NCBI GenBank assembly: GCA_945870575.1
Contig: CAMBSK010000009.1
Coordinates: 1 to 64,000 of the forward strand
Reading direction: 5' to 3'
Source of the DNA: Bordetella parapertussis
Lineage (GTDB): Bacteria; Pseudomonadota; Gammaproteobacteria; Burkholderiales; Burkholderiaceae_C
Length of the DNA stretch: 64,000 nucleotides
Shown in pieces: positions 57,350-64,000 of this stretch. The notes under the pieces are model-generated. The model was given only the letters and a program-made list of their open reading frames with translations, ran no database searches and was not told the origin of the DNA. The translations under genes and the position numbers were made by a program. Each line of letters opens with the position of its first letter. The stretch's first letter is position 1.

Positions 57350-58939
57350 ATGAAGTCTTTACCCGTCATGAGTTTTCCGCCTGAGCAACTCGCCAAACTG
57401 CAAGCGGATTACGCCCAGGAAATGCAGCAACTGTGGCAACAGGGCTTGCAGACCAATCCGGTACTTAAAGACAGACGCTTCGCCGCTGAGGCCTGGCAGC
57501 ACAACCCGGTAGCTGCTTTCAATGCCGCCATGTACCTGCTGAATGCGCGTACTTTGTTGAGCATGAGCGACATGGTGGACACAGACGAAAAAACCCGTGC
57601 GCGTATCCGCTTCTCGATTGAACAATGGGTGGCAGCAGCCGCGCCGAGCAACTTTCTGGCATTCAACGCCGATGCCCAGCAAAAAGCCATAGACACCAAG
57701 GGCGAGAGCATCATGCAAGGCGTGCAAAACATGTTGCACGATATGCGTCAAGGCCATGTGTCCATGACAGATGAAAGCAAGTTCGAGGTCGGCAAAAACG
57801 TTGCCGGTAGCGAAGGCGCAGTTGTTTTTGAAAATGAGATTTTTCAGCTCATCGAGTACAAGCCGTTGACCCTTAAGGTGTTCCAACGTCCGTTTCTGCT
57901 GGTGCCGCCTTGCATCAACAAGTTTTACATCCTCGATCTGCAACCGGCCAATTCATTTATTCGCCACGTGGTGGAACAGGGACACCGCACGTTTGTCGTC
58001 AGCTGGCGCAACCCGGACGCGTCCATGAACCACGCCACCTGGGACGACTATGTGGAAAAAGGCGTGATACAGGCCATAGAGGTGGCGCGCAGCATAGGCA
58101 ATATGCCGCAAATCAATGCGCTGGGTTTTTGCGTCGGCGGCACGCTGCTGACCAGCGCTTTGGCGGTGCTGGCGGCGCGCGGCCAAGACCCGGTGGCCAG
58201 CGCCACTTTGTTGACCACGTTGGTTGATTTCAAAGATGTGGGCGTGCTAGATGTGTTCATAGACGAGCCTTTTGTGCAGTACCGCGAAGCCCAGTTCTCT
58301 CAAGGCGGGCTGATGGCCGGGCGCGACATGGCTTCTACCTTCAGTTTTTTGCGCCCCAACGACCTGGTGTGGAACTACGTGGTCGGCAATTACCTCAAAG
58401 GCGAGACGCCGCCGCCGTTTGATTTGTTGTACTGGAACAGCGATGCGACCAACTTGCCGGGTCCTTTGTATGCCTGGTATTTGCGCCAGACCTATCTGGA
58501 AAACAACCTGGTCAAACCCGGCAAAGCGGTGATCTGCGGCGAAAAAATCGATTTGCGAAAAGTAGATCTGCCCGTGTACATCTACGGTTCGCGCGAAGAC
58601 CATATTGTTCCCATCTCTGCGGCTTATGCGTCCACGCAAGCACTGCCCGGCCCTAAGCGTTTTGTCATGGGCGCGTCCGGTCACATTGCCGGCGTCATCA
58701 ACCCGCCTGCCTCCGGTAAGCGCAACCATTGGCTGGCCAAGTCCGCCGACTTCCCCAAGTCCGCTGATGAATGGATAGCCAAGGCAGAAGAAAACCCCGG
58801 CAGCTGGTGGCCCGATTGGTACGCCTGGCTGAAGAAACACGCCGGTCAGCAAATTGCAGCCCCCAAGACCTACGGCAGAGGCAAACACAAGCTCATAGAA
58901 CCTGCGCCTGGCCGTTACGTCAAAGCCAAGGCCGGCTGA
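57350..58939 (+). CDS. phaC: Class I polyhydroxyalkanoate synthase
   Basis: Polymerises 3-hydroxyacyl-CoA into PHA granules. It has 529 residues, somewhat shorter than typical class I synthases (about 590) because of a short N-terminus. The lipase-like box GFCVGG holds nucleophile Cys261. The catalytic Asp is in SREDHIVP and the His in GASGHIAGV. The N-terminal PhaC region (FNAAMYLLNARTLLSMSD) is present. It is followed 33 bases later by phaB. Confidence 0.95.
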   Translation: MKSLPVMSFPPEQLAKLQADYAQEMQQLWQQGLQTNPVLKDRRFAAEAWQHNPVAAFNAAMYLLNARTLLSMSDMVDTDEKTRARIRFSIEQWVAAAAPSNFLAFNADAQQKAIDTKGESIMQGVQNMLHDMRQGHVSMTDESKFEVGKNVAGSEGAVVFENEIFQLIEYKPLTLKVFQRPFLLVPPCINKFYILDLQPANSFIRHVVEQGHRTFVVSWRNPDASMNHATWDDYVEKGVIQAIEVARSIGNMPQINALGFCVGGTLLTSALAVLAARGQDPVASATLLTTLVDFKDVGVLDVFIDEPFVQYREAQFSQGGLMAGRDMASTFSFLRPNDLVWNYVVGNYLKGETPPPFDLLYWNSDATNLPGPLYAWYLRQTYLENNLVKPGKAVICGEKIDLRKVDLPVYIYGSREDHIVPISAAYASTQALPGPKRFVMGASGHIAGVINPPASGKRNHWLAKSADFPKSADEWIAKAEENPGSWWPDWYAWLKKHAGQQIAAPKTYGRGKHKLIEPAPGRYVKAKAG

Positions 58940-58972
58940 TACCCCTTTTAAAACCATCTGAGGAATATAAAC

Positions 58973-59710
58973 ATGAGTCAAAAACTTGCTTACGTCACCG
59001 GCGGCATGGGCGGTATCGGTACAGCCATATGCCAGCGCCTGCACAAAATGGGCTACAAAGTCATTGCCGGTTGCGGTCCCAGCCGTGACTTTGACAAATG
59101 GCTGGGCGAGCAAAAAGCCATGGGCTATTCTTTTTACGCGTCGGTCGGCAATGTGGCCGATTGGGAATCCACCACCGCAGCGTTCACCAAAGCCGTACAG
59201 GAACACGGTGTCATTGACGTGCTGGTGAACAACGCCGGTATCACGCGCGACCGCATGTTCTTGAAAATGACGCCGGAAGATTGGAAGGCGGTGATCGACA
59301 CCAACTTGAACGCCATGTTCAACGTCACCAAGCAAGTGGTGCCTGGCATGGTCGAAAAAGGCTGGGGCCGCATCATTCAGATTTCTTCTGTGAACGGTGA
59401 AAAAGGCCAATCTGGTCAAACCAATTACTCTGCGGCCAAGGCCGGTATGCACGGCTTTACCATGGCGCTGGCGCAGGAAATGGCCAACAAGGGCGTGACG
59501 GTGAACACGGTCAGCCCGGGGTATATTGGCACTGACATGGTCAAGGCCATCAAGCCTGAGATTCTGGAAAAAATTGTCGCAACGATTCCTGTCAAGCGCT
59601 TGGGCACACCCGAAGAAATCGGCTCCATCGTCGGCTGGCTGGCTGGCGACGAATCAGGCTTTACCACCGGTGCAGATTTTTCCTGCAACGGCGGACTTCA
59701 CATGGGATGA
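58973..59710 (+). CDS. phaB: Acetoacetyl-CoA reductase
   Basis: An NADPH-dependent SDR making 3-hydroxybutyryl-CoA, 245 residues. Motifs are TGGMGGIGTAIC, NNAGITRD, the catalytic Ser in QISSVNG, Tyr-x3-Lys in NYSAAKAGMHG, and GYIGTDMVKAI. Direct linkage to phaC supports PhaB over other 3-ketoacyl reductases. AGGAA precedes the ATG. Its stop overlaps the next gene (ATGA at 59707). phaA (thiolase) is absent from the cluster. Confidence 0.94.
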   Translation: MSQKLAYVTGGMGGIGTAICQRLHKMGYKVIAGCGPSRDFDKWLGEQKAMGYSFYASVGNVADWESTTAAFTKAVQEHGVIDVLVNNAGITRDRMFLKMTPEDWKAVIDTNLNAMFNVTKQVVPGMVEKGWGRIIQISSVNGEKGQSGQTNYSAAKAGMHGFTMALAQEMANKGVTVNTVSPGYIGTDMVKAIKPEILEKIVATIPVKRLGTPEEIGSIVGWLAGDESGFTTGADFSCNGGLHMG

Positions 59711-60699
59711 CACGAATGAAAGCAGCTTGGTACGAAAAAAACGGCACAGCCCGCGATGTGATGATCGTCGGCGAACAGCCCACCCCGCAACCCGCTGCCG
59801 GCGAGGTGCGGGTGGCTTTGCATTGCAGCGGTGTCAATCCGTCTGACGTCAAGTCGCGTACCGCCAGGCCCCCGGGCGGCACGCTGATCATTCCTCACAG
59901 CGACGGTGCAGGCATCATCGATGCGGTCGGCGAGGGCGTAGACACATCGCGCATAGGCGAACGCGTCTGGACCTGGAATGCGCAGTGGCAACGCCCGTTC
60001 GGGACCGCTGCCCAGTTCGTGTGTCTGCCGTCAGCACAGGCTGCCTCCTTACCTGATGATGTGTCGTTCCAGATCGGTGCCTGCATGGGCATACCGGGTT
60101 TGACAGCCTTGCAGGCGTTTCGCTTTGCCGGGGACGTGACCAAACAAACCGTTCTTGTCACCGGTGCTTCATCTGCGGTGGGTCATTACGTGACCCAAAT
60201 GCTCAAACGAATCGGCGCCAGAGTCATAGGCACTGTGGGTTCTGAAGCTAAGGCGACGCATGCCAAAGCTGCTGGTGCAGACCATTGCTTGTTTTACAAA
60301 AGCGAAGACGTGGTCGCCCGGGTCAAGGAATTGACTGACGGCAAAGGTGTAGACACCATCATCGACATGGATTTTTCCACCACGGTTCAGTGGATGACGC
60401 AAGGTATTTTGCGTCCTCACGGGCACCTGGTCTGCTATGGCTCGAACCCGCCCATGGACGTGCTTGTCAATTTCCGCGCCATGTTGTTCAATTCCTTCAC
60501 CTTGAGTTTCTTTCTGGTGTATGACTTGCCTCAAGAGCAGCGCGCACCCTCCGTCTACACCTTGAATGCCATGTTGAAAAACAAGCATTTGATTCACAGC
60601 ATAGGCGCCGAGTTCAGCTTGGACCAGGTGGTTCAGGCGCACGAAACCGTCGAAGCCGGTAAAACCATTGGCAATGTGGTGATCAATATCGCGCATTGA
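59707..60699 (+). CDS. NADPH:quinone reductase-like medium-chain reductase
   Basis: 330 residues, a zinc-free MDR protein with GroES-like N-domain (SGVNPSDVKSRT, IPHSDGAGIIDAVGEGVD) and Rossmann motif VTGASSAVGHYVTQMLK. FSTTVQWMTQGILRPHG and FNSFTLSFFLVYDLP resemble zeta-crystallin/QOR-type reductases. It overlaps the phaB stop by four bases, so it is translated from the PHA transcript; a link to PHA metabolism is inferred only from position. It is distantly related to the MDR protein encoded at 9437. Confidence 0.85.
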   Translation: MTRMKAAWYEKNGTARDVMIVGEQPTPQPAAGEVRVALHCSGVNPSDVKSRTARPPGGTLIIPHSDGAGIIDAVGEGVDTSRIGERVWTWNAQWQRPFGTAAQFVCLPSAQAASLPDDVSFQIGACMGIPGLTALQAFRFAGDVTKQTVLVTGASSAVGHYVTQMLKRIGARVIGTVGSEAKATHAKAAGADHCLFYKSEDVVARVKELTDGKGVDTIIDMDFSTTVQWMTQGILRPHGHLVCYGSNPPMDVLVNFRAMLFNSFTLSFFLVYDLPQEQRAPSVYTLNAMLKNKHLIHSIGAEFSLDQVVQAHETVEAGKTIGNVVINIAH

Positions 60700-60754
60700 G
60701 CATTGGCAGGCGCCGCTGACTGTTAGCTGGGCGCCGGGTTGGATTGGTCGTCGT

Positions 60755-61420
60755 ATGTTTGTCATGAAAAAGACCTTTGCCATTTTTTTACATCACCCGA
60801 CCTGCTCCACTGATTCAGTCAATGGATTGATGGCGGCGTTAGCACCCATGGCGCAAATCAAGTTATTCACCAAGCACAAGGTAGCTGCCGGTTTTTTTGA
60901 TGATGTGGACTTGGTGGTGTTTCCCGGCGGCGACGGTGAAGCCACCGCGTTTCGCAGCGTGCTTAAACCCAATCTTGCGGATGTGCGCGCCTTCATGCAG
61001 CGTGGCGGTAAATACCTGGGTATTTGCATGGGCGCGTATTGGGCGGATGCGTATTACTTCAACCTGCTGAAAAGCACGCGTTGTGTGCAATACATCAAAC
61101 GCCCCAAAGCCGATATCCGCTCCTCCTACGGCACCACCGCCCCGATAAATTGGCGAGGCAAGCCGCAACGCATGTATTTTTACGACGGCCCGACATTCAC
61201 CGGCGGCAGTTTTGATACCGTGGCCAGTTATGCCAATGGCGACCCGATGGCAATTGTCCAGGGTTCAGTCGGTCTGGTGGGCTGCCATCTGGAAAGCCAG
61301 GCGCATTGGTACAGCAAAAAATACATGCAGCCGTATTGGCATCATCAGTCCCACCATCCCATGCTTTGCCAGTTTGTGGCGGACTATTTATTGCAATCGC
61401 AGCAAATGCACTTGTTTTGA
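60755..61420 (+). CDS. Class I glutamine-amidotransferase-like protein (BPL-N type)
   Basis: 221 residues with a flavodoxin-like GATase1 fold: VVFPGGDGEATAF, then GKYLGICMGAYWADAYYFNLL with nucleophile-elbow Cys91, and late GSVGLVGCHLESQAHWY with a His-containing acid/base pair. The pattern fits the BPL_N family (domain found at the N-terminus of eukaryotic biotin-protein ligases), not PfpI or GuaA. Function is unknown. An alternative start is ATG 60764. It is 55 bases after the reductase gene and just upstream of dusA. Confidence 0.68.
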   Translation: MFVMKKTFAIFLHHPTCSTDSVNGLMAALAPMAQIKLFTKHKVAAGFFDDVDLVVFPGGDGEATAFRSVLKPNLADVRAFMQRGGKYLGICMGAYWADAYYFNLLKSTRCVQYIKRPKADIRSSYGTTAPINWRGKPQRMYFYDGPTFTGGSFDTVASYANGDPMAIVQGSVGLVGCHLESQAHWYSKKYMQPYWHHQSHHPMLCQFVADYLLQSQQMHLF

Positions 61421-61440
61421 TCGCAGTACGATATATCACC

Positions 61441-62469
61441 TTGAAAAATAATCCGGATTCACAGTCGTTAGACAGACGTTTGAGCGTAGCACCCATGATG
61501 GATTGGACCGACCGCCATTGCCGTTACTTTCATCGTTTGCTTTCTCGTCACGCCTTGCTCTATACGGAAATGGTCACCACCGGTGCACTCATTCACGGGG
61601 ACCAACCGCGTCACTTGGATTTCAATTCAGAAGAACATCCGGTCGCCTTGCAACTAGGCGGGAGCGAACCCGCAGATTTGGCGCAAGCTGCGAAATTGGG
61701 TGAGCAATGGGGTTATGACGAAATCAACCTGAACTGCGGTTGCCCGTCCGAGCGTGTTCAACGGGGTGCGTTTGGTGCCTGCTTGATGGCGGAGCCGAAG
61801 TTGGTGGCAGACGGTGTCAAGGCCATGGTGGATGTGGTGTCCGTGCCTGTCACGGTCAAGCACCGCATTGGGATTGACAGGATTGAAAGCTATGACTTTG
61901 TCCGCGACTTTGTGGGCACGGTGGCCGAGGCCGGTTGCCGTGCTTTCATCGTGCACGCGCGCAATGCCTGGCTGCAAGGCATTTCTCCCAAAGAAAACCG
62001 TGAACTGCCGCCGCTCAAACCTGACTGGGTGCTGCGTTTGAAAGCTGACTTTCCTGCCTTGCAGTTTTCCATCAATGGCGGCATCACGTCTATGGCGCAA
62101 ATACACCAGCACTTACAGCAGCTTGACGGCGTCATGGTCGGGCGCGAGGCCTACCACAACCCTTGGTTACTCAGCGAGTGGGACGAGGCGTTGGGCGAAG
62201 CGCGTTTTTGCCTGACGCGCGACGAGGTCGAAGCGCAAATGGTGGTTTATATGCAAACACAAGCCAAGCTGGGTGTGCCCTGGTTTGCCGCTTCTCGCCA
62301 TATGCTGGGCTTGAGGCACGGGCAGAAGGGCGCACGCAAGTGGCGGCAGGTGTGGAGCGATCACCGCTTAAAACATTCGCCGGTTGCCGAGGTGGCATTG
62401 CTGGCTAAGCAGGCTTTGGCTGAATACGCAGGCGCGTCTCACCCGGAGTTGCTGTCACAGCTGAACTGA
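61441..62469 (+). CDS. dusA: tRNA-dihydrouridine(20/20a) synthase, probable TTG start
   Basis: A flavoenzyme that reduces U20/U20a in the tRNA D-loop. The barrel begins RLSVAPMMDWTDRHCRYF. The catalytic Cys lies in NLNCGCPSERVQRGAFGACLM, HARNAWLQGISPKENRELPPL marks the DusA subfamily, and GREAYHNPWLL binds phosphate. No ATG precedes RLSVAP in a sensible place. TTG 61441 (about 342 residues) is preferred; TTG 61417, overlapping the previous stop, is an alternative. A longer frame inside the GATase gene is not supported. Confidence 0.88.
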   Translation: MKNNPDSQSLDRRLSVAPMMDWTDRHCRYFHRLLSRHALLYTEMVTTGALIHGDQPRHLDFNSEEHPVALQLGGSEPADLAQAAKLGEQWGYDEINLNCGCPSERVQRGAFGACLMAEPKLVADGVKAMVDVVSVPVTVKHRIGIDRIESYDFVRDFVGTVAEAGCRAFIVHARNAWLQGISPKENRELPPLKPDWVLRLKADFPALQFSINGGITSMAQIHQHLQQLDGVMVGREAYHNPWLLSEWDEALGEARFCLTRDEVEAQMVVYMQTQAKLGVPWFAASRHMLGLRHGQKGARKWRQVWSDHRLKHSPVAEVALLAKQALAEYAGASHPELLSQLN

Positions 62470-62472
62470 TTC

Positions 62473-63426
62473 ATGGGTTTGACAGCTTCCCCGCGACTGG
62501 CGGTTTTTGCGATTTGGCTCATCCCTGCTTTGTGGTCACTCAATTACCTGGGCGCGCGGCTCTCTCCCGGCGTGGTGCAGCCGCATACGCTGGCGCTGGG
62601 TCGCTGGCTCATTGTTGCCGGTGTGCTGGGGTTTTTCTGTCGCAAAGAACTGTGGTTGCACCGCAGCCAGATCCGTCAGCAATGGAGGCAGTACCTGGCG
62701 CTGGGTTTTGCCGGCATGGTGGCTTGCGGCGCCTGGGTGTATGCGGCGGCCAGAACTTCCCCGGCCATGAATATCGCCCTGATTTACGCCTGTTCGCCGG
62801 TGCTCATCAGTGCCGGGGCGGCTTTCTGGCTGCATGAGCGATTGCGTTGGTGGCAGATGACGGGTTTTGCTTTAGCAATTGCCGGGGTAGGCCATGTGGT
62901 GGTCAAAGGCCAATGGTTGACGTTATCTCAGGTGCAATGGGTCAGTGGCGACTTTCTGGTGTTGTTGGCCGCGATCTGCTGGGCGGTGTTTGCTTTGCTA
63001 CAAAAGCACTGGCCTTCACCGCTAAGCGCGTTTGCCAGACTGGCAGTGATGTCCCTGGCAGGCTGTGTGCTGTTGTTACCGTTTGTGGCCTGGGAATACA
63101 GCCAGCCGGATAAGCCGAAGTGGAGCTGGTTGGCTACCGAGTTGGTGCTGCTGGTCGGTTTGTTGCCCGGCATATTTGCATACACCTTGTACGGCTGGGC
63201 GCAAACTGTGCTCGGTGCCAGTCGGGTCGGCATGGCCATGTACCTGGCCCCGTTATGGGCTGCTGTGGTGTCCAGGGTTTTTTTGGCGGAACCGCTGGGT
63301 TGGCACCACCTGGTTGGTGCATTGCTGATATTGCCAGGGGTTGCTCTTGTGCAAAGGTCTGAAAAAGTTGACAACCATCAGTCTGCTATTCCTGACACTA
63401 CCTGGCTGAAGCCGCCGTCCACATAA
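62473..63426 (+). CDS. EamA/DMT-family transporter
   Basis: 317 residues with ten predicted hydrophobic helices in two EamA halves. Characteristic segments are [66 protein letters not shown], and [27 protein letters not shown] transporters export metabolites, often amino acids or nucleosides; the substrate cannot be predicted. Its last 49 bases overlap the convergent fabI 3' end. Confidence 0.88.
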   Translation: MGLTASPRLAVFAIWLIPALWSLNYLGARLSPGVVQPHTLALGRWLIVAGVLGFFCRKELWLHRSQIRQQWRQYLALGFAGMVACGAWVYAAARTSPAMNIALIYACSPVLISAGAAFWLHERLRWWQMTGFALAIAGVGHVVVKGQWLTLSQVQWVSGDFLVLLAAICWAVFALLQKHWPSPLSAFARLAVMSLAGCVLLLPFVAWEYSQPDKPKWSWLATELVLLVGLLPGIFAYTLYGWAQTVLGASRVGMAMYLAPLWAAVVSRVFLAEPLGWHHLVGALLILPGVALVQRSEKVDNHQSAIPDTTWLKPPST

Positions 63427-64000
63427 GTGATTTCCGCTGACACACCGGCGGCCAGGTCGGAGAGTAAAAACGCTGCCACATTGCCGACATCTTCTATGGT
63501 GACGTTGCGGCGAATTGGCGCTTGTGAGGCCACCACTTCCAGAATCTTGCCGAAACCTTTGATGCCAGAGGCCGCCAAGGTTTTGATAGGCCCGGCGCTG
63601 ATGCCGTTCACGCGCATGCCGCGTTTTTGGTTACCCAGCGAATCTGCCAGATAGCGCACCGATGCTTCCAGCGAAGCTTTGGCCAGACCCATGGTGTTGT
63701 AGTTGGGCACGTTGCGCATGGCACCCAAGTAACTCAGCGTCAGCAGGGCGGCGTTGTCATTCAGGTGCGGCAAAAAAGCTTTGGCCATGGCCGGGAAGCT
63801 GTAAGCGCTGATGTCATGGGCAATGGCAAAGGCTTCGCGGCTTAAGCCGTCCAGAAAATCGCCGGCAATGGCTTCGCGCGGGGCAAACCCTATGGCGTGC
63901 ACAAAGCCGTCAAATTTCGGCCAAACCACGGTCAAACCTGACACCAGAGCCGCGATTTGTTCGTCGCTGGACACGTCGCAGTCAAACACCAAGGTCGAGC
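63378..64000 (-). CDS. fabI: Enoyl-[acyl-carrier-protein] reductase, C-terminal part (gene continues outside)
   Basis: The last ~207 residues of FabI, the NADH-dependent trans-2-enoyl-ACP reductase that completes each round of fatty-acid elongation. The segments [47 protein letters not shown] and [18 protein letters not shown] are diagnostic, including the Tyr-x6-Lys catalytic pair (NYNTMGLAK). The N-terminal NAD motif lies beyond the window edge. The C-terminus ([15 protein letters not shown]) overlaps the EamA gene by 49 bases. Confidence 0.96.
   Translation of the reverse strand, partial: STLVFDCDVSSDEQIAALVSGLTVVWPKFDGFVHAIGFAPREAIAGDFLDGLSREAFAIAHDISAYSFPAMAKAFLPHLNDNAALLTLSYLGAMRNVPNYNTMGLAKASLEASVRYLADSLGNQKRGMRVNGISAGPIKTLAASGIKGFGKILEVVASQAPIRRNVTIEDVGNVAAFLLSDLAAGVSAEITYVDGGFSQVVSGIAD

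Noticed and set aside
58247..59452. A 401-codon open frame on the minus strand
   Set aside because: It is antisense to phaC and phaB, both of which have intact active sites; the translation is His/Gly/Arg-rich with no recognisable domain. It is a coding-strand shadow.

Overview
The window looks like a stretch of chromosome from a heterotrophic betaproteobacterium, most likely order Burkholderiales. This is inferred from gene order and protein style, not from a database search. The main clues are the order rpsF-priB-rpsR-rplI-dnaB, the run alaA-hom-thrC-moeA-moaD-moaE-clpB, surE-pcm-nlpD-rlmD, thrS-infC-rpmI-rplT-pheS-pheT-ihfA-merR, a histone H1-like protein with a C-terminal SWIB domain, and a class I polyhydroxyalkanoate (PHA) synthase with its reductase. 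Almost everything is ordinary housekeeping sequence. There is no rRNA, intact insertion sequence, prophage or CRISPR array.

Layout. 1-10.4 kb: the start of a thioredoxin gene, dnaE, pgsA, hupB, tRNA-Val, ppiD, tRNA-His, a class V aminotransferase, a YggT membrane protein, a PuuD-like membrane protein and a quinone oxidoreductase. 10.5-14.4 kb: surE, pcm, an nlpD-like lipoprotein and rlmD, with no rpoS after nlpD. 14.4-19.1 kb: a Bax-inhibitor-1 family protein, a GlcG-like protein and the divergent pair ppsR/ppsA. 19.2-24.9 kb: the S6/PriB/S18/L9 operon, dnaB, then phoH-like, bcp and a Mth938-like gene on the minus strand. 24.9-33.6 kb: alanine/threonine synthesis, late molybdopterin synthesis and clpB. 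33.7-35.9 kb: the SWIB/H1-like gene, an AT-rich control region with a perfect 20-bp palindrome, and aceA. 36.0-43.8 kb: translation genes (threonyl- and phenylalanyl-tRNA synthetases, IF3, L35, L20), IHF alpha and a MerR-type regulator. 43.8-46.7 kb is the most accessory-looking part: tRNA-Pro, a surface-adhesin-E-like protein, a zinc-ribbon truncated globin, an orphan recombinase core-binding protein, an SDR enzyme and a secreted PEBP-like protein. 46.8-57.3 kb: fhs, a dihaem peroxidase, an alpha/beta hydrolase, an orphan ParA, a ClpP-like lipoprotein, lactate permease, an acyl-CoA dehydrogenase, a Nudix hydrolase, maiA and pgeF. 57.3-64 kb: phaC, phaB, a medium-chain reductase, a glutamine-amidotransferase-like protein, dusA, an EamA transporter and the 3' part of fabI.

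How the genes work together. The carbon genes describe growth on small organic acids and fatty acids with carbon storage: lactate uptake, PEP synthase with its control kinase, isocitrate lyase, an acyl-CoA dehydrogenase and PHA synthesis. Several operons are tightly packed with ATGA or TAATG overlaps (alaA/hom/thrC, moeA/moaD, pcm/nlpD, phaB/reductase). Several starts are not ATG: GTG for hupB, priB and the recombinase-like gene; TTG for alaA and probably pgeF and dusA; ATC for infC. The least expected items are the zinc-ribbon globin with an altered distal pocket, its orphan recombinase-domain neighbour, the palindromes before aceA and ppsA, and the orphan ParA beside a ClpP-like lipoprotein.
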